Shown: piece after piece, positions 1 to 5,262 of the stretch | Layout of the letters: each line of letters begins with the position of its first letter | Numbering within the stretch: the stretch's first letter is position 1 | NCBI GenBank assembly: GCA_946479475.1 | Contig: CAMLGG010000249.1 | Location: 1-7,857 of the forward strand | Direction: 5' to 3' | DNA from: an uncultured Ideonella sp. | GTDB taxonomy: Bacteria > Pseudomonadota > Gammaproteobacteria > Burkholderiales > Burkholderiaceae | DNA length: 7,857 bases | Program-made: the position numbers and the translations under genes | Notes under the pieces: model-generated | The model's input: the letters and a program-made list of their open reading frames with translations, nothing else | Database searches by the model: none | Told to the model about the DNA's origin: nothing

Positions 1-494
1 GCATGGCCCACGGGGTGCGGATGGTCGACTACTCGAACCGCCGCTACGAGAACGTGTACCGCGAGGGCAACGAGGGCATCGCCTCGCAGTGGTGCGCGCT
101 GATCGTAACAAGCGCCCAGTGCCTGTCGTTCGCCGTGCCCTCCGACACCGTCCGCTGGGTGGCCAGCGAGCTGCTGCGCCATGGCCGCGTGCGCCGCGCG
201 TGGCTGGGCCTGGCGGCGCAGACGGTGCCGCTGGCCCGCCGCACGGTGCTGCATCACGGGCTGGCCACCGCGAGCGCGGTGGGGGTCGACGAGGTCATGC
301 CGGACGGGCCCGCCTCGCGAGCAGGCGTCCAGGCGGGCGACCGCATCGTGGGCGTCGACGCCACGCCCACGGCCGACGTGGACGCGCTGCACCGCCTGCT
401 CGGCGGCGAGCGCATCGGCCGGCCGGTGCAGCTGGACCTGCTGCGAGGCGCGCGCCGGATGGCCCTGGACCTGGTGCCCGGCGCGCGAGCCTGA
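1..494 (+). CDS. HtrA/DegP-like protein, C-terminal PDZ part (5' partial)
   Basis: HtrA-type proteins are envelope serine proteases or chaperones with a trypsin-like domain followed by PDZ domains that bind exposed C-termini. The segment AQCLSFAVPSDT followed by RHGRVRRAWLGL (about residues 38-70 counted from base 3) matches the usual end of the protease domain and its link to the PDZ domain. A PDZ-like region then runs to about residue 160, including VMPDGPASRAGVQAGDRIVGVD. The ATG at base 3 has no visible ribosome binding site and is probably internal, with the gene entering from the left. Where the serine motif GNSGGP would be expected, about 28 residues before FAVP, the sequence reads unlike HtrA (YREGNEGIASQW), although the third-position GC pattern remains coding. 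The catalytic serine is therefore not visible and His/Asp would lie outside the window. It could be a degenerate HtrA paralogue or a junction. The stop directly abuts the stop of the converging thiolase. Confidence 0.75.
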   Translation, partial: MAHGVRMVDYSNRRYENVYREGNEGIASQWCALIVTSAQCLSFAVPSDTVRWVASELLRHGRVRRAWLGLAAQTVPLARRTVLHHGLATASAVGVDEVMPDGPASRAGVQAGDRIVGVDATPTADVDALHRLLGGERIGRPVQLDLLRGARRMALDLVPGARA

Positions 495-1679
495 TCAGAG
501 CCGCTCGAAGACCGCCGCGATGCCCTGCCCGCCGCCGATGCACATCGTCACCAGGGCGTAGCGGCCACCTGTGCGGTGCAGCTCGTAGATCGCCTTGGTG
601 GCCAGGAAGGCGCCGGAGCAGCCGATGGGATGGCCGAGCGCGATCGCGCCGCCGTTCGGGTTGGTCTTCTTCATGTCGAGCTCCAGCCCCCGCGCGACCG
701 CGATGGCCTGGGCCGCAAAGGCCTCGTTGCTCTCGATGACGTCCATCTGGTCCAGCGTCAGGCCGGACTTCTTCAGCGCCAGCTTCGAGGCCGGGATGGG
801 GCCCTCACCCATGATCTCGTTGGGCACGCCGGCCACCGCATACCCGGCCAGGCGGGCCATCGGCTTGTAGCCCGCGCTGGCCGACATGGCGGCATCGCCC
901 AGCACGAAGAAGGCCGCGCCATCGTTGATCCCCGAGGCGTTGCCGGCCGTGACCGAGCCGTCCTTCTTGAAGGCGGGCTTGAGCTTGGCGAGCGACTCCA
1001 TCGTCGTGCCCGGCTTGACGTGCTCGTCGGTGTCGAACACCACCTCGCCCTTCCTGGTCTGCTTCACGATGGGCACGATCTGGCTCTTGAAGCGCCCCTC
1101 GGCGATGGCCGCCGCGGCCCGGCGATGCGACTCCACGGCCAGCGCGTCCTGCTCCTCGCGGGTGATGCCCCACTTGGTGACCAGGTTCTCGGCGGTGATG
1201 CCCATGTGGCCGACGCCGAACGGGTCGGTCAGGGTGGCGACCATGGTGTCGATCAGCTTGGTGTCGCCCATGCGCGCGCCATTGCGCATGGCGGTGCTGA
1301 GGTAGCCGCCACGGCTCATCACCTCCACGCCGCCGCCGATGCCATAGTCGCAGTCGCCCAGAAGGATGTTCTGCGCCGTCGTCACGATGCCTTGCAGGCC
1401 CGACGAGCACAGGCGGTTGACCGCCATCGCCACCGAATCCATCGGCAGGCCGGCCTGGATGGACGCCACGCGGGCCACGTAGGCGAAGCGGCTCTCGGTC
1501 GGGATGGTGTTGCCCACCGTCACGTAGTTGATGGACTTGGGGTCGACGCCCGAGCGCTCGACCGCGGCCTTCATCACCTGGCCGGCGAGCTCGGCCGGCT
1601 CGATGTCGGCCAGCGAGCCGCCGAAGGTCCCGATCGCCGAACGTGCCGCGCCCAGCACCACCACATCACGCTTGCTCAT
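495..1679 (-). CDS. bktB: Acetyl-CoA C-acyltransferase (BktB-type beta-ketothiolase)
   Basis: A complete 394-residue biosynthetic-type thiolase, the normal family length. It catalyses reversible Claisen condensation of acyl-CoA with acetyl-CoA (or thiolysis of 3-ketoacyl-CoA) in the cytoplasm. In Burkholderiales such enzymes serve fatty-acid or branched degradation and polyhydroxyalkanoate precursor supply. The acyl-accepting Cys91 lies in NRLCSSGLQ, His350 in GGAIALGHPIG, and the proton-shuttling Cys380 in CIGGGQG, so all catalytic residues are present. The N-terminus (SAIGTFGGSL) and C-terminus (RYALVTMCIGGGQGIAA) closely resemble remembered Cupriavidus BktB. The ATG start is supported by GGAG about 8 bases upstream on the minus strand. 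No partner gene (phaB, phaC, crotonase) is adjacent, so chain-length preference and pathway cannot be fixed. The family call is very secure. The gene symbol is a resemblance-based guess, and PhaA or AtoB-like naming is possible. Confidence 0.93.
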   Translation of the reverse strand: MSKRDVVVLGAARSAIGTFGGSLADIEPAELAGQVMKAAVERSGVDPKSINYVTVGNTIPTESRFAYVARVASIQAGLPMDSVAMAVNRLCSSGLQGIVTTAQNILLGDCDYGIGGGVEVMSRGGYLSTAMRNGARMGDTKLIDTMVATLTDPFGVGHMGITAENLVTKWGITREEQDALAVESHRRAAAAIAEGRFKSQIVPIVKQTRKGEVVFDTDEHVKPGTTMESLAKLKPAFKKDGSVTAGNASGINDGAAFFVLGDAAMSASAGYKPMARLAGYAVAGVPNEIMGEGPIPASKLALKKSGLTLDQMDVIESNEAFAAQAIAVARGLELDMKKTNPNGGAIALGHPIGCSGAFLATKAIYELHRTGGRYALVTMCIGGGQGIAAVFERL

Positions 1680-1842
1680 GCCTGATCTCCGCTGTCGATT
1701 GAAGACTCTCGATGATGCTCCCGCGGTGTCGGCCGGCGACGACCTGGTGTTACGCAGGATTGCTTAAGCGCAAGCACGGGGCCTCGGTGACGTCCCGATG
1801 CGACGCGAGAACGCCCCACGAGCAGGCTTCTCACTTGCCCGG

Positions 1843-1848
1843 TACAAT
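1843..1848 (+). promoter_or_regulatory. Candidate -10 promoter element (TACAAT)
   Basis: The hexamer TACAAT, in the context CCGGTACAATCCG, is one base from the sigma-70 consensus TATAAT and stands out in this GC-rich region. Similar GGTACAAT contexts are common in Burkholderiales promoters. No convincing -35 element sits 16-18 bases upstream (the region around 1820-1826 does not resemble TTGACA), so the promoter may be weak, activator-dependent, or a chance match. If used, transcription would begin near 1855 and give a leader of about 290 bases before the GTG at 2144. Confidence 0.45.
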
Positions 1849-1873
1849 CCGTGATTGCCGCGTTTTGCTCACT

Positions 1874-1904
1874 GTCGCGGCATCTGTCGAGGTCGCGGCA
1901 TCTG
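1874..1904 (+). repeat. Two copies of a 13-base direct repeat, 18-base period
   Basis: GTCGCGGCATCTG occurs exactly at 1874-1886 and again at 1892-1904. The second copy runs into the hairpin at 1902-1921. The pair lies just downstream of the candidate -10, so it would be in the first part of the transcript. A two-site spacing of 18 bases could be a protein binding site on DNA or RNA, or simply a local duplication. Confidence 0.6.
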
Positions 1905-1921
1905 CCGGGGTCTCCCGGCAG
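1902..1921 (+). promoter_or_regulatory. Perfect 8-bp hairpin in the leader
   Basis: CTGCCGGG (1902-1909) pairs exactly with CCCGGCAG (1914-1921) around the loop GTCT. No run of T follows, so it is not a typical intrinsic terminator. Its position about 50 bases into the predicted transcript suggests a structured 5' leader element. Function is unknown. Confidence 0.5.
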
Positions 1922-1997
1922 CAACGTCGCCTGACACGGCACCGCAGCCCACCGCTGCCCCAACCGCCTCCGTCGACCGGCTCCGCCCTTGAAGGGC

Positions 1998-2147
1998 ATG
2001 CCAACCACCGCGGCGAGCCCATTCCGGCCTTCAACTTCATCCTGGCCGGGCCCCTTCGGCCTTCATCGCCGCGTCCGCGCGGTGTCCTGGCCTTCCCCGA
2101 ATTCCGGCGCTGCCGCTGCAGGCCGCGCCTTCATCGTTATCCCGTGA
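1998..2147 (+). CDS. Possible 49-residue upstream ORF overlapping the next start
   Basis: An ATG at 1998 opens a 49-codon frame rich in Pro, Ser, Ala and Arg, ending with TGA at 2145-2147. That stop overlaps the GTG start at 2144 in the arrangement GTGA, a typical translational-coupling junction. AAGGG lies only one base before the ATG, which is too close for a normal ribosome binding site. About a quarter of its codons end in A or T, more than in the confident genes nearby. The peptide is not recognised, and no hydrophobic segment or attenuation-type residue run is seen. It may be a leader peptide or a chance frame. Confidence 0.25.
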   Translation: MPTTAASPFRPSTSSWPGPFGLHRRVRAVSWPSPNSGAAAAGRAFIVIP

Positions 2148-2377
2148 CCACCATCCGCGAAAAGACGTTCTCGGTGGGCAAGTACCTTGTCTCACCCCTC
2201 ACGCGCCGCACCGAAAGCGGCGAATACGCCGCGTCGCTGTCCATCCGCAGCGGCAACGGCATCAGCGCCCACGACCGTGTCTACCGATTCATCCCCCAGT
2301 TCGCCACCCGCGCGGGTGCGCGTCGCTACGCGATCGAGCAAGGCATGACCTGGCTCGGCGAACCGGGCATCGCCTGA
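2144..2377 (+). CDS. Small conserved hypothetical protein upstream of infA
   Basis: A 77-residue basic protein starting on GTG (VTTIREKTFSVGKYLVSPL). I recall similar short proteins in Burkholderiales with the pattern REK-F-x-GRY-x-VSPLT, a central S-V/L-SIRSG segment and a C-terminal 'A-RYA-EQGMTWL' helix. This one has SLSIRSGNG, HDRVYRFIPQF and GARRYAIEQGMTWL in the same order. No signal peptide, membrane segment or catalytic motif is visible, and the alternating hydrophobic pattern suggests a small alpha/beta fold. The frame is open far upstream, to about 1712, but family resemblance begins at this GTG and the upstream part is not coding-like. No good Shine-Dalgarno precedes the GTG, which fits either coupling to the upstream ORF or a leader-controlled start. 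It lies 30 bases before infA, same strand, and is probably co-transcribed. Function is unknown; linkage to IF-1 suggests a translation or cold-stress role, which is inference. Confidence 0.75.
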   Translation: MTTIREKTFSVGKYLVSPLTRRTESGEYAASLSIRSGNGISAHDRVYRFIPQFATRAGARRYAIEQGMTWLGEPGIA

Positions 2378-2394
2378 CTGTCTGCACTCACCCA

Positions 2395-2401
2395 AAGGAA
2401 G
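2395..2401 (+). promoter_or_regulatory. Ribosome binding site fixing the TTG start of infA
   Basis: AAGGAAG lies six bases before the TTG at 2408, at a good Shine-Dalgarno distance. Together with the conserved N-terminus AKEELIEM, it fixes the unusual start codon. The next in-frame ATG, at 2432, would remove conserved residues. Confidence 0.75.
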
Positions 2402-2407
2402 AAACCA

Positions 2408-2665
2408 TTGGCTAAGGAAGAACTCATCGAAATGCGCGGCCTCGTCGAGGACGTGCTACCCGATTCGCGATACCGCGTCGTGCTCGAGAACGGGCACATC
2501 CTGGTGGCCTACACCGCCGGCAAGATGCGCAAGAACCACATCCGCATCCTGGCCGGTGACCGCGTGTCGCTCGAGCTTTCGCCGTACGACCTCAGCAAGG
2601 GTCGCATCACCTTCCGCCATCTCGAGGGCGGCCGGCCGTCCGGCCCCTCGTTCCGCCGCCGCTGA
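2408..2665 (+). CDS. infA: Translation initiation factor IF-1
   Basis: IF-1 is an OB-fold protein that binds the 30S A site and works with IF-2 and IF-3 in initiation. The 85-residue product carries the family landmarks: [19 protein letters not shown] at the N-terminus, [44 protein letters not shown], and FRH at about residues 69-71. Typical IF-1 is about 72 residues; this one adds a basic Gly/Pro/Arg tail (GGRPSG, ending RRR). It starts on TTG, supported by AAGGAAG six bases upstream. The neighbours are a small conserved gene and an RRM protein, not ribosomal protein genes. This is therefore probably the stand-alone second infA copy that many Burkholderiales carry besides the one in the ribosomal operon. 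That second point needs the rest of the genome. A cold-stress role is suggested by context only. Confidence 0.95.
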   Translation: MAKEELIEMRGLVEDVLPDSRYRVVLENGHILVAYTAGKMRKNHIRILAGDRVSLELSPYDLSKGRITFRHLEGGRPSGPSFRRR

Positions 2666-2744
2666 AAGCCGCGGCTCCTCCCGTTTCCCCACCTGCGTGC
2701 CAACCATTCAAACAGGGCGCACGCTTTTCTCGAAAGGTACCCTC

Positions 2745-3092
2745 ATGGGTAACAAGCTCTACGTCGGCAACCTCACTTACGCGATGCGTGACGACGATCT
2801 GCAACAACGCTTCAGCGAGTTCGGCACGGTCAGCTCCGCCAAGGTGATGATGGACCGCGACACGGGCCGCTCCAAGGGCTTCGGCTTCGTGGAGATGGGC
2901 TCCGACCAGGAGGCCCAGGCGGCCATCCGCGGCCTCAACGGCCAGTCGGTGGACGGCCGTGCACTCGTCGTCAACGAAGCTCGCCCGCGCGAAGAGCGCA
3001 GCGGCGGCTACGGTGGTGGCGGCGGCGGCGGTGGCTACCGCTCCGGTGGCGGCGGCGGTGGCGGCGGCTACGGCGGCCGTCGCGGGTACTGA
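2745..3092 (+). CDS. RRM-type RNA-binding protein with glycine-rich tail
   Basis: A 115-residue protein with one RNA recognition motif at about residues 4-80. RNP2 is LYVGNL (5-10) and RNP1 is KGFGFVEM (44-51), with the aromatic residues that stack on RNA bases (Tyr6, Phe46, Phe48) present. A Gly-rich tail (86-115) follows, with two runs of eight glycines punctuated by Tyr and Arg, like the tails of cyanobacterial Rbp and plant GRP proteins. Such proteins bind single-stranded RNA and are often cold-induced RNA chaperones. The frame is open upstream to 2556, overlapping infA, but the ATG at 2745 is preceded by AAAGG seven bases away and begins right at the RRM. It lies 79 bases after infA on the same strand. 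It may be co-transcribed with infA or have its own promoter, which I cannot identify in the gap. Confidence 0.93.
   Translation: MGNKLYVGNLTYAMRDDDLQQRFSEFGTVSSAKVMMDRDTGRSKGFGFVEMGSDQEAQAAIRGLNGQSVDGRALVVNEARPREERSGGYGGGGGGGGYRSGGGGGGGGYGGRRGY
3000..3089 (+). repeat. Tandem GGC/GGT repeat coding the glycine tail
   Basis: Low-complexity glycine codons (GGC and GGT) encode two runs of eight glycines separated by Tyr-Arg-Ser and ending in GGRRGY. The near-duplicate halves suggest expansion by slippage or unequal recombination, so tail length is likely variable between strains. Such tracts are also prone to assembly error. Confidence 0.7.
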
Positions 3093-3101
3093 GCCCCCCC
3101 A

Positions 3102-3122
3102 GGAAACGACTGCGTCATTTCC
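3102..3122. terminator. Hairpin just after the RRM gene
   Basis: GGAAACGAC (3102-3110) faces GTCATTTCC (3114-3122) across the loop TGC, with a single C-A mismatch as read on plus and a G-U wobble as read on minus. It starts nine bases after the RRM stop. There is no T run. It fits the minus strand slightly better, and is part of a set of three stems between converging genes. Confidence 0.35.
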
Positions 3123-3132
3123 GCCCCAGGGG

Positions 3133-3164
3133 TCAAGCAAAGTGGCAAAGCCACATTTGCTTGA
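3133..3164. terminator. Long near-perfect hairpin between converging genes
   Basis: TCAAGCAAA (3133-3141) plus GTGGC (3142-3146) pair with GCCAC (3150-3154) and TTTGCTTGA (3156-3164). The result is 14 base pairs with one bulged A at 3155 and an AAA loop. It stands out as comparatively AT-rich. It lies between the RRM gene (+) and the O-methyltransferase (-), so it probably acts as a bidirectional terminator or mRNA 3' end. The usual T tract is missing on both strands. Confidence 0.55.
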
Positions 3165-3181
3165 GAGAATCCCGCCTGCAG

Positions 3182-3198
3182 GCCGGGCGACGCCCGGC
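3182..3198. terminator. GC-rich hairpin downstream of the O-methyltransferase
   Basis: GCCGGGC (3182-3188) and GCCCGGC (3192-3198) form a perfect 7-bp stem around GAC. It lies 19 bases beyond the stop of the minus-strand O-methyltransferase, a plausible place for an end-of-transcript structure. No T run follows. Confidence 0.4.
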
Positions 3199-3217
3199 TC
3201 ATGCGTGAACGCGGCCG

Positions 3218-3880
3218 TCAATCGCCGCGTTTGCGCGCCAGGGTGAGACCGTCCCCGACGGTCAGCAGCGCGATCTCCACGCGCTCGTCGCGGTGCAGCT
3301 TGTCGTTCAGGGCCTGCAGCGCCGCCGTGTCGGCATCCTCCGCCGGCCCGGCCACCTGGCCATACCACAGCGTGTTGTCGAAGGCGATGACGCCGCCTGC
3401 CCGAACCAGCTTCAAGCAGCGCTCGTAGTAGTCGTCGTACGACGCCTTGTCCGCATCGATGAAGGCGAAGTCGTAGCGGCCCGCCTCGCCGGCGGCCAGC
3501 CGCTGGTCCAGCGTCTGCCGCGCGGGCGCGAGCACCAGCTCGATCCTGTCCTCCACGCCCGCCTCGCGCCAGAAGGGCCTTCCGACCCGCGTGTACTCGT
3601 CGCTGATGTCGCAGGCGAGCAACCGGCCGTCCGGCGGCAGGGCCAGGGCCACGGCGAGCGCGCTGTAGCCGGTGTAGGTGCCGATCTCGATCGTCCTGCG
3701 TGCTCCGAGCAGGCGCACCAGCATCGCCATGAACTGCCCTTGGTCCGGGCCGATCTGCATGCCGGCATGCGGCACGCGCCGCGTCGCCTCGCGCAAGCCG
3801 GCCAGGGCCGGGTGCTCGCGCACCGAATGGTCGATCACGTACTGGTAGATGCGCTCGTCGACGGGCAGCGTTCGCGACAT
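3218..3880 (-). CDS. CCoAMT-type SAM-dependent O-methyltransferase
   Basis: A complete 220-residue class I methyltransferase of the caffeoyl-CoA/catechol O-methyltransferase group (Methyltransf_3), normal length for the bacterial members. Motif I for SAM is IEIGTYTGYS (64-73), the SAM ribose acidic residue is Asp91 in ACDIS, and the divalent metal ligands are Asp142 in FIDADK, Asp168 and Asn169 in FDNTLW. Bacterial relatives methylate hydroxyls of catechol-like or other small aromatic acceptors, but the substrate is not predictable from this sequence. No signal peptide is seen, so it should be cytoplasmic. The ATG start is preceded by AAGGAG at seven bases, which lies over the end of the pilin gene. 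Only four bases separate the two genes, so it is probably translated from the same mRNA as the pilin. No functional link between the two is obvious. Confidence 0.92.
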   Translation of the reverse strand: MSRTLPVDERIYQYVIDHSVREHPALAGLREATRRVPHAGMQIGPDQGQFMAMLVRLLGARRTIEIGTYTGYSALAVALALPPDGRLLACDISDEYTRVGRPFWREAGVEDRIELVLAPARQTLDQRLAAGEAGRYDFAFIDADKASYDDYYERCLKLVRAGGVIAFDNTLWYGQVAGPAEDADTAALQALNDKLHRDERVEIALLTVGDGLTLARKRGD

Positions 3881-3884
3881 GGGC

Positions 3885-4388
3885 TCACTCCTTGGTCGGG
3901 CGGCAGTTCAGGGGCAAGTACACGTCCTGCACATCCGTCCTGTCATCGCCGCGGAGCACCATCTTGCCGGGCACGCGGCCGCCGGCGCAGACCCAGGCGA
4001 CCGGCACCATCGGCGTGTCGGGCACCACCGCCGGCCGCAGCGTCAGCACCCGGCCCTTGATCGCGCCGTTCGCGCTGTTGCCGAAGGTGACGTGGATGGC
4101 GCCGTCCTGCACGGTGACGGCGCTGACGTAGTTGCCGACGATCTTGTCCGCCGCCGGCAGCCCGGCCTCCTCGTTGTCCGAGGGCATCGCCGCGCTGGCC
4201 GCCCAGGCGGCGGCGATGGCGGGCTTGGCCACGTCCGCCAGCTTCGTGCCCTCGACGATCTGCTCGCGCACCAGGCGCGCCTGGATGCTCGGCACGGCGA
4301 TCACCGCCAGGATGCCGATGATCGCCAGCGCGACGACGATTTCGATGAGAGTGAAGCCGGACGGGCGGCGGCGCAGCGGTGGGGGCAC
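3885..4388 (-). CDS. Type IV pilin, PilA-like
   Basis: Major-type pilins are inner-membrane prepilins cleaved by PilD and assembled into type IV pili. The GTG start at 4388 gives 167 residues with an 11-residue basic leader ending PSG. The cleavage context is G|FTLIEIV with the conserved Glu at mature position 5, then the hydrophobic N-terminal helix (VVALAIIGILAVIAVPSI). Mature length is about 156. The C-terminal half has GRVLTLRP, a Trp-x-Cys at 132-134 and NCR at 161-163. This is the Cys134/Cys162 pair expected for the disulfide-bounded D-region of Gram-negative PilA pilins. The frame is open further upstream into the hydrolase gene, but that part is a shadow. The GTG has no clear Shine-Dalgarno and starts four bases after the hydrolase stop, so translation is probably coupled. 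No pil assembly genes are in view, so it may be a minor or accessory pilin that uses machinery encoded elsewhere. Confidence 0.88.
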   Translation of the reverse strand: MPPPLRRRPSGFTLIEIVVALAIIGILAVIAVPSIQARLVREQIVEGTKLADVAKPAIAAAWAASAAMPSDNEEAGLPAADKIVGNYVSAVTVQDGAIHVTFGNSANGAIKGRVLTLRPAVVPDTPMVPVAWVCAGGRVPGKMVLRGDDRTDVQDVYLPLNCRPTKE

Positions 4389-5188
4389 GTGGCTAGGGTT
4401 TCGTCGATGAAGCCGGGGACTGTACCGGCGTCGCGGGCTGAAGGCGCCGATCGCCGAACCAGCGCAGCGCCTCGGCCAGCGGCGCCGCATCGACGGCATG
4501 CCCGCCCGGCACGAATTCGAGCCGGACGTGTCGGAAACCATCCCGGACCAGGTCCGACTCGATCGCCCGATGCTGCGCCGGCGTGGCCACGCGGTCACGC
4601 GTCCCGCCCTGCAGGAACACCGGCACTTCGCGCAGATCGTCGTCCAGCACGCCGGACTGGCGGGCCGCCTCCCCGAAGGCGTTCTGGTTCACGCCGGCCA
4701 TGTAGACGCCCGCGAGCCGGGCGCCCTGGCGGCGGAACAGCGCGGCCAGGTAGCCGGAGTACTTGGCCCCGCCCGAGAAGCCGGCGAAGGCCAGTGGCGC
4801 CCGGCCGGCGTCCTTCCAGTGCGGCTGCAGGGCCAGCAGGGCGGCGAGATCCAGCGCGAATCGCAGCGTGAGCTGGTCGTCGGCCTGCGACACCGCGGGC
4901 TCGGGATCCGCCGCGACGGCGATCCAGCCTGCCTTCGCGGCCGCCTCGCCTGCAGCAACTGGCGGCTGGAGTTGGAGCCCGGGTCGGAGGTGGCATTGAC
5001 GACCAGCACCGGCCATTCGAGGGCGGCATCGAAATCCGGCGGCAGCGCGACCGACACGAGCACGTGCCTCACCGGCGACGGGTTGCCGCCCCGGCCCGCC
5101 AGCTCGCGCAGTTCGGCCGGAAGCTCGACGCGGAACTCCGCCAGCCCGCCGGGAGGGAGCGCGGGCGCTCCGGCGAGTGCACGCAACG

Positions 5189-5216
5189 GCCGGCAACAGG
5201 CCAATGCCTGGCCGGC
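5189..5216. promoter_or_regulatory. Inverted repeat upstream of the DedA-like gene
   Basis: GCCGGC (5189-5194) and CAGGC (5197-5201) pair with GCCTG (5206-5210) and GCCGGC (5211-5216). This is an 11-bp stem with an AA bulge and a CAAT loop. It ends 46 bases before the DedA-like ATG and lies inside the 5' end of the antisense hydrolase reading frame. It could be an operator or leader hairpin for the plus-strand genes, or coincidental coding sequence. Confidence 0.3.
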
Positions 5217-5250
5217 GCACGAGGCGAGCCAGCAGCGTCGCGATCGATCG

Positions 5251-5255
5251 GGAGG
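5251..5255 (+). promoter_or_regulatory. Strong ribosome binding site for the DedA-like gene
   Basis: GGAGG lies seven bases before the ATG at 5263 and is the best Shine-Dalgarno in this area. It favours that ATG over the later in-frame ATGs at 5275, 5278, 5305 and 5314. Confidence 0.7.
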
Positions 5256-5262
5256 GAAACCC

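Larger units (their letters stand above)
1680..2143. other. 464-base gene-free stretch: divergent upstream region with long leader
   Basis: This region separates the divergent thiolase (-) and small-protein (+) genes. It holds the thiolase ribosome binding site at its left end, a TACAAT-type -10 element near 1843, an 18-base-period direct repeat, a perfect 8-bp hairpin, a second small hairpin (GCCCT 1985-1989 with AGGGC 1993-1997), a 10-base repeat GCCTTCATCG (2059-2068 and 2127-2136), and a short ORF ending on the next start codon. Open frames cross it on both strands, but their third-position GC is well below that of the neighbouring genes and none resembles a known protein. I read it as a promoter plus a long 5' leader rather than coding sequence. 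Confidence 0.6.

Noticed and set aside
576..1685. Long plus-strand open frame opposite the thiolase
   Set aside because: It is the antisense shadow of a high-GC gene. Its composition (His, Arg, Ala, Gly rich) is typical of shadows, and the thiolase on the other strand is unmistakable.
1747..1773. Possible minus-strand promoter for the thiolase (TTGCGC and TAACAC)
   Set aside because: Spacing is only 15 bases and both hexamers are poor matches, so it is not distinguishable from chance.
1712..2143. N-terminal extension of the small protein to give about 221 residues
   Set aside because: Family-like sequence starts at the GTG at 2144. The upstream part has weak third-position GC, includes the promoter-like element, repeats and hairpin, and has no recognisable domain.
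2667..2676. Palindrome AGCCGCGGCT just after infA
   Set aside because: It has no loop and no T run, and such short GC palindromes are expected here by chance. It does not support a terminator.
2556..2744. Upstream extension of the RRM protein frame
   Set aside because: It overlaps the infA coding region in another frame. The ATG at 2745 has a ribosome binding site and begins exactly at the RRM.
3000..3089. Glycine-codon repeats as a CRISPR or regulatory repeat array
   Set aside because: The repeats keep the reading frame and encode a glycine tail well known for RRM proteins.
4935..4960. Programmed ribosomal frameshift in the hydrolase
   Set aside because: No slippery heptamer or clear downstream structure is seen, and a single missing G explains the frame change more simply.
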